A DNA stretch of 64,000 nt from an uncultured Roseivirga sp. (GCA_947493005.1 CANLOY010000009.1:78197-142196); one strand, 5' to 3'. Shown: positions 7,778 through 18,665, counted from the stretch's first letter. Notes: generated by a model not told the origin, from the sequence alone. Program-made: numbers and translations.

Positions 7778-9247
7778 TTAGTTACCGTAATCCATGTCAT
7801 CTTTTGTGTCAACAGGGGTTCTTTTATCTCTGTTTACTAATAGCCATGCAGTATGGAATACCAACTGAGCTCTTTTGGCCATTACGTCAAATTCAATTTT
7901 ATCTACAGTGTCGGTAGGTCTGTGGTAATCAGCATGCGTACCGTTAAAGTAGAAGATAATTGGAATACCTTTTTTAGCGAAGTTGTAGTGGTCAGATCTA
8001 TAGTAGAAACGATTTCTATCATTAGGGTCATCGTATCTGTAATCTAAATTTAAACCAGTGTACGTGATGTTAGCATACTCAGAAACTACTTTTAAGTGGC
8101 TAGAAAGTTTTTCAGAACCAATTACATATACATAATCTCTGTCATTCTCATGCTCTGGATCAACACGTCCAATCATATCAATGTTAAGGTTATTGACAGT
8201 ATTTTCGATTGGGAAGATTGGGTGATCAGAATAGTAAGCAGAACCTAAAAGTCCTTTTTCCTCACCAGTTACATTTAAGAAAAGAATACTTCTTCTTGGT
8301 CTGTGGCCTTCAAGGGCAGCTTGAGCAAATGCTTCAGCTATTTCCATTACACCTGTGGTACCAGAACCATCATCGTCTGCACCATTGTTGATTACAGTTC
8401 CATCTTCGTTCTGACCGATGTGATCATAGTGAGATGATATAACTAATACTTCGTCTTTTAAATCCGTTCCTTCTAAGAAAGCCATCATGTTTTCGGTAGC
8501 TAGCTCACTAAGTTTTTGCTTAACCTGGAAACGTACAGTTCTGTCCTTAATAGAAGAAGCGTTATTATCAATTTTATCTTCAGATGTGTTCATCATAGAA
8601 GCAGCAAGCGACTTAGTCACAAAGAATAAGATACTCTCAGGAGCAGTTGATTCTTTTTCAAATCTTAGTCTACTCTTCATTCGGAATCTTACCTGTCTCG
8701 GTAAAGTTTGTTTGAATTGATCGTCATTTGCACTGATAACAAAAATTGCCTTTGCTCCGCTTTCTCTCAACTTGGTGAAAGCATCTCTGTTAGGAGCAAC
8801 TACTATTACTCCCAAACCTTCAACACCTGACAGGTCGGTGTCTGCAGTAACTTTTCCAATGAAGCGGGTTTTTAGCTTCATCTCTTTATTCATGTTGGCA
8901 TTTCCCGAGAAAATGAAATCGTCTCCATTCATTTTCTTTTTTCCTTTGGCCTTGATGTATACATCCGACCAGTCAGATTGGTACATGCTGAATTTCTGGC
9001 GATAGGTGCCATCTACTGGTCCTGATAAGCCAATTTTCTTATAGAAGTCTTCTAAGAACCTCGATGCCTTCTTTTGGCCTTCAGTTCCTGTTTCTCTACC
9101 TCCAAACTCATCCGAAGCTAAGACAGAAAGCTTAGCTCTCATGTCTTGTGGGGTAATCGTATTAGCATACTTAACAGACGCATCTTGGGCAGTCACTGAA
9201 AAGCCTAATACTAATAATCCTAAAAAGGACGCCTTTAATTTCCTCAT
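7778..9247 (-). CDS. Secreted M28-family zinc aminopeptidase
   Basis: A 489-residue protein with signal peptide MRKLKASFLGLLVLGFSVTAQ. A PA-like insert (about residues 110-210) is followed by the M28 catalytic domain. Zinc ligands and catalytic residues appear in SSHYDHIG, NNGADDDGSG, TGEEKGLLGS, NIDMIGR and GTHADYHRPTDT, so both metals and the general base Glu are present. Such enzymes cleave N-terminal amino acids from peptides in the periplasm or outside the cell; they do not have a T9SS tail here. It is transcribed divergently from gcvP and ends at a strong hairpin. Substrate preference is not readable from sequence. Confidence 0.93.
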   Translation of the reverse strand: MRKLKASFLGLLVLGFSVTAQDASVKYANTITPQDMRAKLSVLASDEFGGRETGTEGQKKASRFLEDFYKKIGLSGPVDGTYRQKFSMYQSDWSDVYIKAKGKKKMNGDDFIFSGNANMNKEMKLKTRFIGKVTADTDLSGVEGLGVIVVAPNRDAFTKLRESGAKAIFVISANDDQFKQTLPRQVRFRMKSRLRFEKESTAPESILFFVTKSLAASMMNTSEDKIDNNASSIKDRTVRFQVKQKLSELATENMMAFLEGTDLKDEVLVISSHYDHIGQNEDGTVINNGADDDGSGTTGVMEIAEAFAQAALEGHRPRRSILFLNVTGEEKGLLGSAYYSDHPIFPIENTVNNLNIDMIGRVDPEHENDRDYVYVIGSEKLSSHLKVVSEYANITYTGLNLDYRYDDPNDRNRFYYRSDHYNFAKKGIPIIFYFNGTHADYHRPTDTVDKIEFDVMAKRAQLVFHTAWLLVNRDKRTPVDTKDDMDYGN

Positions 9248-9432
9248 TTTATAAACAATTAGTTACTACAAATTTTTAGCAGCTCTAAAGCTAAACATAA
9301 TTTTAAAACCCTCATGAAAATCTTATTTGTACGGAAGTTTTTTTTGGCTGGATATGTAAGGATATCAAGCCTTTGTCTCTTACATTTGCTTCTCTTTTGG
9401 AAGAGGAAATTACAACTTATTGGAATTCAGAA

Positions 9433-12336
9433 ATGACAAAGATTGATTTGACCCAAGCCCCAAAGTTTGAAAACAGACATAATGGGCCTCAGAAAGCAGA
9501 AATCGAAGAAATGCTTCAGGTAATTGGTGCAGAAAGTGTAGATGCGCTGATCAATGAAACCATACCTGAAAGTATTAGAATGGACAGGCCATTAAACCTG
9601 CCAGACGCTAAATCTGAGTTTCAATTCTTGAATGACCTGAAGGAAACAGCTGAAAAAAACAGTGTTTTCAAATCTTATATTGGAATGGGGTACTACGGAA
9701 CAATAGTGCCAGGTGTAATTCAACGAAATATTCTAGAGAACCCAGGGTGGTATACAGCTTACACTCCCTACCAAGCCGAAATTGCTCAAGGCAGACTTGA
9801 AGCACTAATCAATTTCCAAACATTAGTTATTGATTTAACAGGCATGCCAATTGCCAATGCATCTCTTCTTGATGAAGCTACAGCGGCAGCAGAGGCTATG
9901 ACTATGTTTGCTGGTTTAAGAAAGAAAGAAAAGAAAACAGCCAATAAGTTTTTTGTAGATAAAAATATTTTCCCTCAGACACTCGATGTGCTTAAAACAA
10001 GAGCAGTGCCAGTTGGTATTGAACTGGAAGTAGGAAACATCGATGAGTTGGATATAACAGATCCTAATCTATATGGTGTGCTTTATCAGTACCCTGGTGG
10101 TGATGGAAATGTAAAAGATTTTTCAGCATTTATTGCTGCAGCTAAGGAGCAAAATGTTTTCGTTGCAGCTGCTGCAGATCTCATGTCACTTGTGCTTTTA
10201 ACTCCTCCTGGTGAAATGGGAGCGGATGCTGTTGTTGGAACAACACAGCGTTTCGGAGTACCAATGGGATTTGGTGGTCCGCATGCTGCTTTCTTTGCAA
10301 CAAGAGAAGAATATAAAAGACAGATTCCTGGAAGAATTATAGGTGTTTCTCTAGACAGTAATGGAAACAAAGCATATAGAATGGCACTTCAAACTCGTGA
10401 ACAACATATCAGAAGAGAGAAGGCCACTTCTAATATTTGTACAGCTCAGGTATTACTAGGTGTAATGGCTGGGATGTACGGTGTTTACCATGGCCCCGAG
10501 GGGTTGAGATCAATCGCTGGAACTATTAATGGTACGGCAAGACTTCTGGACAGTGGACTAAGCAAAATGGGTCTTGTTCAAACGAACAAAGTTTTCTTTG
10601 ATACGCTAAGAGTTCAGAGTGATGATACTTTGTCTTCAAAGGTGAAATCAATTGCTGAAAACAATGAAGTGAACTTCAGGTACTTTGAAGGTGGAGATAT
10701 TGGTATATCTGTTGATGAAACTACTAATGTTTCAGATATAGAAAGAGTGTTGAACATCTTTGCTGAGGCAACAGGAGAAACAAATGATACCGATGTTAAT
10801 GCATTAGCTAATTCAGTGGAAATAGATTTTCCTGAGAGTTTGAATAGAACCAGTGAATTTCTTACTCACCCTGTTTTCAACCAGTATCAGTCTGAACATG
10901 AGATGCTTCGCTATATCAAGAGACTGGAGAACAAAGACCTTTCTTTAGTGCATTCTATGATTTCTCTAGGCTCATGCACAATGAAGCTTAACGCTACTGC
11001 TGAAATGGTTCCTGTAACCTGGCCTGAGTTCGGAAATATGCACCCGTTTGTTCCTGCCAATCAGTGTCAGGGGTACCAGTCCATGTTTAAGGATTTGGTA
11101 GACTGGCTTTCAGAAATTACTGGTTTTGCGGATGTTTCTTTGCAACCAAACTCAGGAGCTCAAGGTGAGTATGCCGGACTAATGGTTATTAGAGCTTACC
11201 ATCAGAGTAGGGGAGATCATCATAGAAATGTGGCCATAATTCCTGCATCAGCACACGGTACTAACCCTGCATCAGCAGTTATGGCTGGAATGAAAGTGGT
11301 GATTGTAAAGTGTGACGAAAGAGGTAATATCGATTTAGATGATTTAAAAGCTAAGGTTGAACAGCACAGCGAGAATCTAGCCTCTTTCATGGTTACCTAT
11401 CCATCTACTCATGGTGTGTTTGAAGAGAGTATCAAAGAAGTTTGTGATTTGATTCATGAGCATGGAGGACAGGTTTATATGGATGGTGCTAATATGAATG
11501 CCCAGGTTGGTTTGACGAACCCTGGCCTTATTGGAGCAGATGTATGTCACCTTAACCTTCATAAAACATTTTGTATACCTCATGGTGGTGGTGGTCCTGG
11601 CATGGGACCTATTGGGGTTGCTGCCCATCTGGCTCCTTTCTTACCGGGTAGCCCAGTGGTTGAAGCAGGAGGAAATGAGGCGATTTCTGCAATTTCTGCA
11701 GCACCATGGGGTAGCGCTAGCATTCTGACCATATCATATGCATATATTGCAATGATGGGGGTAGAAGGGTTGACAAATGCTACCAAAATGGCCATTCTTA
11801 ATGCGAATTACATTAAGGCAAGGTTAGAACAAGAGTATTCAATTCTGTATACTGGTACACAAGGAAGGTGCGCTCACGAGATGATCGTTGATTGTCGCGA
11901 CTTCAAAGCTCAAAAAATTGAAGTTGAAGATATTGCCAAGCGTTTGATGGATTATGGTTTCCATGCACCAACTGTATCCTTCCCAGTAGCTGGAACAGTA
12001 ATGATCGAACCTACTGAGTCTGAGTCAAAAGCAGAATTGGATCGTTTTTGCGATGCAATGTTAAGTATTCGTGAGGAAATTCAGGAGATTGCTGATGGTG
12101 CAGCAGAAGTGGGTAACAATGTATTGACCAATGCGCCACATACAGCAGAGGTGGCTTTATCTGATGAATGGGAAATGCCATATAGCAGAAACAAAGCAGT
12201 TTACCCTGCAGAGTATGTGAAAGTGGCTAAGTTCTGGCCAACTGTTGGAAGAATAGATTCTGCTTATGGAGACAGAAACCTGATGTGTAGCTGTATTCCT
12301 GTTGATGTTTATGCTGAAGAGGAAGTGATAGCTTAG
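9433..12336 (+). CDS. gcvP: Glycine dehydrogenase (decarboxylating), P-protein
   Basis: From the ATG at 9433 the protein has 967 residues, a normal length for the single-chain P-protein; an in-frame TTG at 9373 would add twenty residues without homology support, and family members begin just before the FENRHNGP motif seen here. It is the PLP-dependent subunit of the glycine cleavage system, which decarboxylates glycine and passes the aminomethyl group to lipoylated H-protein. The PLP lysine is in [30 protein letters not shown] and [13 protein letters not shown] are conserved in the N- and C-terminal halves. gcvH and gcvT are not in the window. lipA, which makes the lipoyl cofactor, is the convergent neighbour. 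Confidence 0.98.
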   Translation: MTKIDLTQAPKFENRHNGPQKAEIEEMLQVIGAESVDALINETIPESIRMDRPLNLPDAKSEFQFLNDLKETAEKNSVFKSYIGMGYYGTIVPGVIQRNILENPGWYTAYTPYQAEIAQGRLEALINFQTLVIDLTGMPIANASLLDEATAAAEAMTMFAGLRKKEKKTANKFFVDKNIFPQTLDVLKTRAVPVGIELEVGNIDELDITDPNLYGVLYQYPGGDGNVKDFSAFIAAAKEQNVFVAAAADLMSLVLLTPPGEMGADAVVGTTQRFGVPMGFGGPHAAFFATREEYKRQIPGRIIGVSLDSNGNKAYRMALQTREQHIRREKATSNICTAQVLLGVMAGMYGVYHGPEGLRSIAGTINGTARLLDSGLSKMGLVQTNKVFFDTLRVQSDDTLSSKVKSIAENNEVNFRYFEGGDIGISVDETTNVSDIERVLNIFAEATGETNDTDVNALANSVEIDFPESLNRTSEFLTHPVFNQYQSEHEMLRYIKRLENKDLSLVHSMISLGSCTMKLNATAEMVPVTWPEFGNMHPFVPANQCQGYQSMFKDLVDWLSEITGFADVSLQPNSGAQGEYAGLMVIRAYHQSRGDHHRNVAIIPASAHGTNPASAVMAGMKVVIVKCDERGNIDLDDLKAKVEQHSENLASFMVTYPSTHGVFEESIKEVCDLIHEHGGQVYMDGANMNAQVGLTNPGLIGADVCHLNLHKTFCIPHGGGGPGMGPIGVAAHLAPFLPGSPVVEAGGNEAISAISAAPWGSASILTISYAYIAMMGVEGLTNATKMAILNANYIKARLEQEYSILYTGTQGRCAHEMIVDCRDFKAQKIEVEDIAKRLMDYGFHAPTVSFPVAGTVMIEPTESESKAELDRFCDAMLSIREEIQEIADGAAEVGNNVLTNAPHTAEVALSDEWEMPYSRNKAVYPAEYVKVAKFWPTVGRIDSAYGDRNLMCSCIPVDVYAEEEVIA

Positions 12337-12358
12337 AGACAACAAACAGTAGATAAAA

Positions 12359-12385
12359 AGAAAGGCCGCATATGCGGCCTTTTAT
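12359..12385. terminator. Bidirectional terminator between gcvP and lipA
   Basis: Palindrome with arms AAAGGCCGCA and TGCGGCCTTT centred at 12371, flanked by A and T runs on both sides, so it can work for both convergent genes. Confidence 0.85.
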
Positions 12386-12403
12386 GTTTTTGTTAATTTC
12401 TAT

Positions 12404-13285
12404 TTATACATGAACATGTCGTTCAGCATGATAAGACGACCTTACTAAAGGTCCCGACTCAACATACTTTATTCCTCTTTTAAGTCCTTCTTCTTTCAAA
12501 GACTCAAATTTGTCTGGGTGCACATATTCAATTACCTCATGATGCATTTTGGTTGGTTGTAAGTATTGCCCTAAAGTTAAAATATCAAGTTTAACTTCAG
12601 CAAGGTCATCCATCAATCTGAATATCTGATCATCCGTTTCACCAAGTCCTAACATGGCTCCAGTTTTAGATCTTTTGCCATATTCCTTAATGCGCTTTAA
12701 CTCTTCTAAGCTTCTATCATACTTAGCTTGAGGGCGTACACGTCTATAAAGATCTTTTACAGTTTCCATATTATGAGAAACCACTTCCTGACCTGCGTCA
12801 ATCATTCTATATAGGGCTTCCCAGTTTCCTTTTACATCAGGAATAAGTGTTTCTATAGTAGTTTCAGGGCTCAGTTTTTTAGTCTCAACTACGGTTTGAT
12901 ACCAGATTTCAGCACCTCTGTCTTTCAGTTCATCCCTGTTAACAGAAGTGATTACAGCATGCTTAACACCCATCAATTTAATAGCTTCAGCAACCCTTTT
13001 AGGCTCTTCTTGATCATATTCAGGGGGTCTGCCAGTTGCAACTGCACAAAATGAACAAGATCTGGTACAAACATTTCCCAGGATCATAAAGGTTGCAGTT
13101 CCTGCTCCCCAGCATTCTCCCATGTTTGGGCAATTACCACTTTCGCAAATGGTGTGGAGTTTGTGGTTGTCCACCAACTTTCGGACTTTGGCATATTCTG
13201 GGCCAATAGGAAGTTTTACACGAAGCCAGTTTGGCTTCCTTTTTCTCTCTTCGGTTTCTTTCGAAACGACAGGTAGTTCTATCAT
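12404..13285 (-). CDS. lipA: Lipoyl synthase
   Basis: A 293-residue radical SAM enzyme that inserts two sulfurs into protein-bound octanoyl groups. The auxiliary [4Fe-4S] ligands are C47, C52 and C58 (C-x4-C-x5-C) and the radical SAM cluster ligands are C73, C77 and C80 (CTRSCSFC). The C-terminal PLVRSSYHA with its conserved RSSY is present. Length and motif order are typical. It is beside gcvP, whose partner GcvH needs the cofactor. Likely cytosolic. No oddities seen. Confidence 0.98.
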   Translation of the reverse strand: MIELPVVSKETEERKRKPNWLRVKLPIGPEYAKVRKLVDNHKLHTICESGNCPNMGECWGAGTATFMILGNVCTRSCSFCAVATGRPPEYDQEEPKRVAEAIKLMGVKHAVITSVNRDELKDRGAEIWYQTVVETKKLSPETTIETLIPDVKGNWEALYRMIDAGQEVVSHNMETVKDLYRRVRPQAKYDRSLEELKRIKEYGKRSKTGAMLGLGETDDQIFRLMDDLAEVKLDILTLGQYLQPTKMHHEVIEYVHPDKFESLKEEGLKRGIKYVESGPLVRSSYHAERHVHV

Positions 13286-13351
13286 AGCTTTCTCCTCTGT
13301 CTATAGAAACACAAAGGTAAGCCAAAGGTTCCAAATAAAAAGCGATGGAGG

Positions 13352-14065
13352 CTATCTTCTTCTACCGAAGTATATAGCTATGAAAGCTGCCGCAAAAGTA
13401 CTCTGATTGTTAGATACAGGTAGGATTTCAATTTCACGAGAATAAACGTCAAGAGAGAAACCTAATTCAACCCCAAACACTCTTTTTTTAGTAGAATTGG
13501 TTTCAAAAGTTAATGAAGCTTTGGCATGAGCTCCCAATACAAAATTTGACTGGCCTATGCCTCTGAAAGGCCCTGCTGCTCCTATAATGAAGTTTCGCGC
13601 ATGATTGGGGTTGCCGGGGTCGTATTGTTCTTTTCTATTTCCGTTCAGTTCAATAAAATATGGTACTTCAACTCCAAATGAAGGGCCAACTGCTACAAGT
13701 GCGGTAATTCGAGCTCCTTGCTGGGGAGCTTTTTTGAATAGTACCTTTTCCCTTCCATAAGTAGGCCTTATGGCCAGTAAGTAATTTGACTTACCAAAAA
13801 CGAATGAACTCCCTGTTATTGTCGTTTCTTTGGTTTCTCTTCCGTGTTTGATATTAACCACCTCAATTCCATAGTTCATCAAATTGCCCTCGCCCAGTAC
13901 TTTAGAATGGCGAAAATAGAAACCACTGATTAACCCTCCATTGCTTGCTTTACTGATCCCAAATACGTTTTCAACCTCATATTCGCCATCAGTTTCTTGA
14001 GCAAACATGTTAATGGAGGAAATTAATGTCAGGAATAAAAACAGGCTTCTAATAAATGAGCGCAT
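13352..14065 (-). CDS. Predicted outer-membrane or exported beta-rich protein
   Basis: A 237-residue protein with signal peptide (MRSFIRSLFLFLTLISSINMFAQ). The mature part alternates short hydrophobic and polar stretches with many Gly and aromatic residues and ends in AAFIAIYFGRRR, which resembles an eight- to ten-stranded outer-membrane beta-barrel with an aromatic-rich final strand. No enzyme motif is visible. It lies 66 bp upstream of lipA on the same strand and could share its transcript, but I see no functional link. Function unknown; barrel topology is inference. Confidence 0.7.
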   Translation of the reverse strand: MRSFIRSLFLFLTLISSINMFAQETDGEYEVENVFGISKASNGGLISGFYFRHSKVLGEGNLMNYGIEVVNIKHGRETKETTITGSSFVFGKSNYLLAIRPTYGREKVLFKKAPQQGARITALVAVGPSFGVEVPYFIELNGNRKEQYDPGNPNHARNFIIGAAGPFRGIGQSNFVLGAHAKASLTFETNSTKKRVFGVELGFSLDVYSREIEILPVSNNQSTFAAAFIAIYFGRRR

Positions 14066-14124
14066 ACAACTTTGAAGGTAAAAATAAGGTCTCTAAATTA
14101 ACGAAAAATTACTCTGCTTAGTTT

Positions 14125-14529
14125 ATGGCAACTATCAAATCTGAATATAATGGCGGTCTTAGGACAACCGCTACTCATGTTAAGTCTGGCAATCAGTTTA
14201 TTACAGACGCACCTGTTGATAATAATGGAAAGGGAGAAACCTTTTCTCCAACCGATACTGTTGCTGCTGCTTTAGGTAGTTGTATGATGACAGTAATGGC
14301 CATAGCAGGAGAAAAAGAAGGTATAGATATGAGTGGCATGCGACTGGAGACCACAAAAATCATGTCTGCCAACCCCCGAAGAATTTCAAGGCTGGAGGTA
14401 TCGTTTCATTGGGATAACTGTACCGCGAGTGAAGAGGAAAAGAAATGGCTTAAAGATATCGGATTGAATTGTCCGGTAGCCTTAAGCCTTCATCCTGAGT
14501 TAAAACAGGATGTTAATTTTTCCTTTTAG
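14125..14529 (+). CDS. OsmC/Ohr family protein
   Basis: A 134-residue OsmC-fold protein. The two reactive cysteines of the family are present at C53 (LGSCMMT) and C116 (LNCPVALSLHP), the latter with the conserved Pro-x-x-x-x-x-His-Pro. These proteins reduce organic or fatty-acid hydroperoxides in the cytosol with thiol reductants. The second motif and short length fit the OsmC/YhfA-like branch rather than classical Ohr. Its last 17 bp overlap the 3' end of the convergent gene at 14513. Confidence 0.9.
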   Translation: MATIKSEYNGGLRTTATHVKSGNQFITDAPVDNNGKGETFSPTDTVAAALGSCMMTVMAIAGEKEGIDMSGMRLETTKIMSANPRRISRLEVSFHWDNCTASEEEKKWLKDIGLNCPVALSLHPELKQDVNFSF

Positions 14530-15232
14530 ACACCCAGGTTACCATTTTTCCAACGTCTTCTGGGTTTTTAAACTTCAACTTGTTCTTTCTTGCGTATTTT
14601 CTGAGCGGGTCAGAATAGCTTCCGAACAAGTTGTAGAAAGCTCCTTTGGTATTTGGGATTTCAATCCACTTTTTATTGACCTTTAAGTATTTGGTTGAAA
14701 GAGTTTTGATTTCATCATTCATTGAGCCTATATCAGTAGTAGGATCATAGTTGCTAGGAATAAACTCTAAGTAGTGTTTTACCTTAACAAAGGGGGAACT
14801 GGTTACATCCTGAATGAAACCACCATATGGGCTTTTCGGCCAAGCCAGTTTGATATTGGAAAAACTCTTAGTGCCATCCTCAGCAGTAGCATCCAAAGTA
14901 AAGGATTTTACAATGTTCCATGGAATGATTCTATCGCTTCCTGATTGCTCCAAAGCTTCAGTTTCAATATTGTACTTATATACACCTTCAACAGTATCTC
15001 CTTTTAGTAGTATGATGCTGGCCTTCCTAAAATCCTTGTAAAGGTAGGGAGTGTAATCAATATTGGCATCAACAGGAATCCGGCTTCTTACTAACATCCT
15101 ACCATCGTTGCGCATTCTCAAGTCAAGCCCCCCGGTTCCTGTTATTTCCGATCCTGTGGTTGTTTGAGCATGACTAAGTACGGGTATACTCAGAAAGCAA
15201 ACAGCCAGTATAAAAATTCCTCTTTTTTTCAT
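14513..15232 (-). CDS. Secreted protein of unknown function
   Basis: A 239-residue protein with signal peptide MKKRGIFILAVCFLSIPVLSHAQ. After a Gly/Thr-rich linker there is a beta-rich region with KGDTVEGVYKYNIETE and IIPWNIVKSFTL, which looks like a small SH3-like or DUF4369-type beta domain that senses a surface residue list, and a basic Lys-rich C-terminus. I do not recognise a named family. It overlaps osmC-like gene tail-to-tail by 17 bp. Periplasmic or cell-surface location is likely. Confidence 0.65.
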   Translation of the reverse strand: MKKRGIFILAVCFLSIPVLSHAQTTTGSEITGTGGLDLRMRNDGRMLVRSRIPVDANIDYTPYLYKDFRKASIILLKGDTVEGVYKYNIETEALEQSGSDRIIPWNIVKSFTLDATAEDGTKSFSNIKLAWPKSPYGGFIQDVTSSPFVKVKHYLEFIPSNYDPTTDIGSMNDEIKTLSTKYLKVNKKWIEIPNTKGAFYNLFGSYSDPLRKYARKNKLKFKNPEDVGKMVTWVSKRKN

Positions 15233-15283
15233 GCTAGTTGTAGTTTAAGGTTAAACCCAATTTAACTAAAAGGAGACACCTTT

Positions 15284-16963
15284 TCAACTTAGTTTCTTAT
15301 ATCTGATTCTTGTTGGATCAACATCACCCAATCGCTTCTTACGATTTTCCTCATACTCAGAGTAAGAACCTTCGAACCAATAAACCTGTGAGTCTCCTTC
15401 GAATGCAAGAATATGCGTACATACTCTATCTAAAAACCATCTGTCGTGCGAAATAATTACTGCACAACCACCAAAATTATCTAGCCCTTCCTCAAGAGCT
15501 CTTAAAGTGTTTACGTCCAGATCGTTAGTAGGTTCGTCTAACAATAAAAGGTTGGCTCCTTGTTTAAGTGTTAGTGCAAGGTGTACTCGGTTTCGCATAC
15601 CTCCTGATAACTCGCTTACTTTCTTGTTTTGATCGTTACCATTGAAGTTGAATCGACTGACATATGCCCTTGAATTAATTTCTTTTCCTCCCAAACTAAT
15701 TAACTCATTGCCTTCTGAAATAACCTCCCAGACAGTTTTGTTAGGGTCGAGTCGAGTATGTTCTTGGTCTACATAAGCAATATCAACAGTAGAGCCTACT
15801 TCAAAGTCACCAGAATCAGCCTGCTCTCTTCCTGTTATTAAGTTGAATAATGTTGTTTTACCAGCACCGTTGGGGCCAATAATACCAACTATACCTCCTT
15901 GAGGTAGGGAAAACTCGAGATTTTCATAAAGTAATTTGTCACCGAACGCCTTGGAAACTCCTTTTGCTTCAATAACCTTAGACCCAAGTCTCGGTCCTGC
16001 AGGGATATAGAGTTCCAATTTTTGTTCTTTCTCTGAAGCTTCCTGTCCAACCAATTTATCATAAGCGCTCAAACGTGCTTTAGATTTTGCCTGACGACCT
16101 TTCGGTGACATACGAACCCACTCAAGTTCACGCTGAAGTGTCTTTTGTCGTTTAGACTCGCTTTTTTCTTCATCTGCTAATCTTTTCTGTTTCTGATCTA
16201 ACCAAGATGAATAATTACCTTCCCAAGGAATACCTTCACCTCTGTCTAGTTCAAGAATCCATCCAGCTACATTGTCAAGGAAGTAACGGTCGTGAGTTAC
16301 TGCTATTACGGTTCCTTTATATTGTCTTAGGTGTTGCTCTAGCCAATGAACCGATTCTGCATCAAGGTGGTTAGTAGGCTCATCAAGTAACAACACATCC
16401 GGTTCTTTAATGAGTAATCTGCATAATGCTACTCTTCTTTTTTCACCACCAGATAGGTTCTTTATAAGGGCGTCAGCTGGTGGAGTTCTCAATGCATCCA
16501 TTGCTCTTTCCAACCTGGAGTCCAGTTCCCATGCATTTAATTGATCAAGCTGCTCTTGAACTTTACCTTGATCTTCAATCAGCTGATTCATAGCATCAGG
16601 ATCAGCCAGAACGCCAGGGTCGGCAAACTTCAGGTTTATTTCTTCGAATTGATTTAGAAGATCAACAGTCTCTTGAGCACCTTCTTCAACCACTTGTTTT
16701 ACAGTTTTCTCAAGATCCAGTGCCGGTTCTTGCTCCAGCATACCCACAGTATATCCCGGAGAGAATACTACCTCTCCTTGATATTCCTTGTCCATTCCAG
16801 CAATAATTCGGAGTAGTGAAGATTTACCTGCTCCATTGAGCCCGAGAACGCCAATCTTCGCTCCGTAGAAAAATGACAGATATATGTTTTTTAATACTTG
16901 TTTATTAGGCGGATAAATTTTACTCACTCCGGCCATTGAGAAAATGATCTTATTATCACTCAT
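15284..16963 (-). CDS. ettA: Energy-dependent translational throttle protein EttA (ABC-F)
   Basis: A 559-residue soluble ABC-F ATPase with two nucleotide-binding domains and no membrane part. Walker A motifs LNGAGKSS and PNGAGKTT, signature motifs LSGGEKRR and LSGGMRNR, and Walker B LLLDEPTNHLD and LLLDEPTNDLD are all present. The arm and the charged linker between the domains (about residues 240-310, with RMSPKGRQAKSKAR) are typical of EttA, which binds the ribosomal E site and gates the first translation steps according to the ADP/ATP ratio. The start ATG at 16963 gives the family length. Confidence 0.95.
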   Translation of the reverse strand: MSDNKIIFSMAGVSKIYPPNKQVLKNIYLSFFYGAKIGVLGLNGAGKSSLLRIIAGMDKEYQGEVVFSPGYTVGMLEQEPALDLEKTVKQVVEEGAQETVDLLNQFEEINLKFADPGVLADPDAMNQLIEDQGKVQEQLDQLNAWELDSRLERAMDALRTPPADALIKNLSGGEKRRVALCRLLIKEPDVLLLDEPTNHLDAESVHWLEQHLRQYKGTVIAVTHDRYFLDNVAGWILELDRGEGIPWEGNYSSWLDQKQKRLADEEKSESKRQKTLQRELEWVRMSPKGRQAKSKARLSAYDKLVGQEASEKEQKLELYIPAGPRLGSKVIEAKGVSKAFGDKLLYENLEFSLPQGGIVGIIGPNGAGKTTLFNLITGREQADSGDFEVGSTVDIAYVDQEHTRLDPNKTVWEVISEGNELISLGGKEINSRAYVSRFNFNGNDQNKKVSELSGGMRNRVHLALTLKQGANLLLLDEPTNDLDVNTLRALEEGLDNFGGCAVIISHDRWFLDRVCTHILAFEGDSQVYWFEGSYSEYEENRKKRLGDVDPTRIRYKKLS

Positions 16964-17045
16964 TGTAGCAGATTTTGGATCAAATATGCTAAAAAATATG
17001 TTCGGATTAAGCGCAATAAATTGAATTAACTATTTTCGAGCCCTA

Positions 17046-18296
17046 ATGGAAAAAGGTCAATTGGAAAATTTAGAGTACGGCTATATAGAAGATGGAAAGG
17101 TTATTAGAAAAGCCTTTCTGGAGTTCCCTGATCAAGAGATAGGTGAAGTAAGAGATAGCGAGGAGCAAGCGCTGTCATATTATGCAGAAAGATTTGAGTT
17201 AATTTCTGCTCAGGTTGAGCAAGTAAAGATTAAAATTGAGTCTAATGCTAATAAAGGCTCTTTCCTGATGAAAGTACTTCATCTAAAGGAGACCTTATGC
17301 AAATTTGATGCTCTGGGCGACTTTACCAGTTTATATAAAATTTTAGAGGGACTGCACCAAGAGCTTAATACTTACATTGAAGCCAACAGGCATAAAAACC
17401 TTCAGATTAAAACAGCACTACTTGAAGAACTGAAAGTAGTGGCTGAAAGTCACGAATGGAAGTCTGCGTCTTTGGCAATAAAAGAAATTCAAACCAAGTG
17501 GATTAAAACAGGAGCCGTTTCTGATACTCATAAGGAACAAATCGAAAGTACTTATGAAAAATTGAGAAAAGGCTTTTATGAAAGACGTGCTGCTTTTTAT
17601 ACGGACCTTGAAAAAATGATGTCGGATAAGGAAGCTGATTTTGAAGAATTCCTAAAAAAGGCCGAGGGGTTAAAATCCGTAAAGAGCTTATCAGAGCTTA
17701 AGGTGGCAATCAGAGTTTTCAAAGAAGAATGGCAAGGCTTGGGTAAAATTAAACCGGTTAAGCATAATGCCTTTTGGCAGCAATTTCAGAATATTATAAA
17801 GGCATCTTTGAAAGCTGCAAAGCAGCAAGCCAAAGAAAAGGGCAAGCTTAGTGCTAAAGATAACCTGAAGGCAAAAGAAGAACTTATTGCGAAATTGGAA
17901 TCTGCGAACAAAGTGATTTTGCCAGAAGTTAACCTTTCTGAGATCCAGAGAGAGTGGAAAAATATTGGTTCTATAGATCAGAAAACGGGAGGACAGCTTT
18001 CTGAAAAGTATTTGTTTTTGACTGGAGTAATATCCGAGAAGGTATTTTTAGATTCACTCGTAAAGAAAAAAGCAAAGAACGGAAGCAATAAAGATGATCT
18101 AAAGAAGTTGAGAGTTAGATTGTTGAAGAATTTGTTGGACAGAGATTATAATGAATTAAGAACTTTTGAGGAAAACCTTGGGAAGTTCAATACAGCAAAA
18201 GGCTTAGATGGATTGTTGGAAAAAAAATTGAACCAACAAAAACGTAAGGTAGAAATCAAAAAGGCTATTTTGAATGAACTAAAGAGCGAACATTAG
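17046..18296 (+). CDS. DUF349 repeat protein
   Basis: A 416-residue, highly charged, almost all-helical cytosolic protein. It contains several DUF349 units, recognised by a W-x4-G pattern followed by a Tyr and an F-Y-x-x-R (for example KWIKTGAV then GFYERRAAFY; EWQGLGKI then AFWQQFQNI; EWKNIGSI). Long coiled-coil propensity runs through the chain. DUF349 proteins are common in Bacteroidota; a nucleic-acid- or ribosome-related role has been suggested, but none is established here. Divergent from ettA with 82 bp between starts. Leader is very short, with a TATTTTCG box close to the ATG. Confidence 0.8.
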   Translation: MEKGQLENLEYGYIEDGKVIRKAFLEFPDQEIGEVRDSEEQALSYYAERFELISAQVEQVKIKIESNANKGSFLMKVLHLKETLCKFDALGDFTSLYKILEGLHQELNTYIEANRHKNLQIKTALLEELKVVAESHEWKSASLAIKEIQTKWIKTGAVSDTHKEQIESTYEKLRKGFYERRAAFYTDLEKMMSDKEADFEEFLKKAEGLKSVKSLSELKVAIRVFKEEWQGLGKIKPVKHNAFWQQFQNIIKASLKAAKQQAKEKGKLSAKDNLKAKEELIAKLESANKVILPEVNLSEIQREWKNIGSIDQKTGGQLSEKYLFLTGVISEKVFLDSLVKKKAKNGSNKDDLKKLRVRLLKNLLDRDYNELRTFEENLGKFNTAKGLDGLLEKKLNQQKRKVEIKKAILNELKSEH

Positions 18297-18412
18297 TGCT
18301 TTCAGAATAATCATTTGGCGATTAGATGATTGCCTTTGAAATAATTGCTTTTAAGCATTTGAATTTTAGGAATTTATTCTATTCTTTTGCACGCCATTAA
18401 ACAAGAAGAGAA

Positions 18413-18634
18413 ATGTACTGGACATTAGAACTTGCATCATATTTAGAAGATGCCCCTTGGCCGGCTACTAAAGATGAGTTGATTGACTTCTCAATTCGCT
18501 CAGGAGCTCCATTAGAGGTTGTAGAGAATCTTCAGGAACTTGAAGATGACGGTCAGCCGTATGAAAACATTGAAGAAATTTGGCCGGATTATCCGACTAA
18601 AGAAGACTTCTTCTTTAACGAAGATGAATACTAA
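18413..18634 (+). CDS. DUF2795 domain-containing small protein
   Basis: A 73-residue acidic protein: YLEDAPWPATKDELIDF, then GAPLEVVENLQEL and a very acidic tail. The pattern of a conserved YL-x2-W/P-A followed by leucines is that of DUF2795, small cytosolic proteins common and highly expressed in Bacteroidota. Function unknown. A strong terminator follows 3 bp after the stop. Confidence 0.85.
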   Translation: MYWTLELASYLEDAPWPATKDELIDFSIRSGAPLEVVENLQELEDDGQPYENIEEIWPDYPTKEDFFFNEDEY

Positions 18635-18636
18635 AT

Positions 18637-18665
18637 AAAAGCCTCATTCTGTGAGGCTTTTTTTG
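18637..18665 (+). terminator. Hairpin terminator after DUF2795 gene
   Basis: AAAGCCTCA (18638-18646) pairs with TGAGGCTTT (18652-18660) and is followed by a T run. Confidence 0.9.

Noticed and set aside
9373..9432. N-terminal extension of gcvP from a TTG
   Set aside because: The family begins near the ATG at 9433 and the extension has no matching features.
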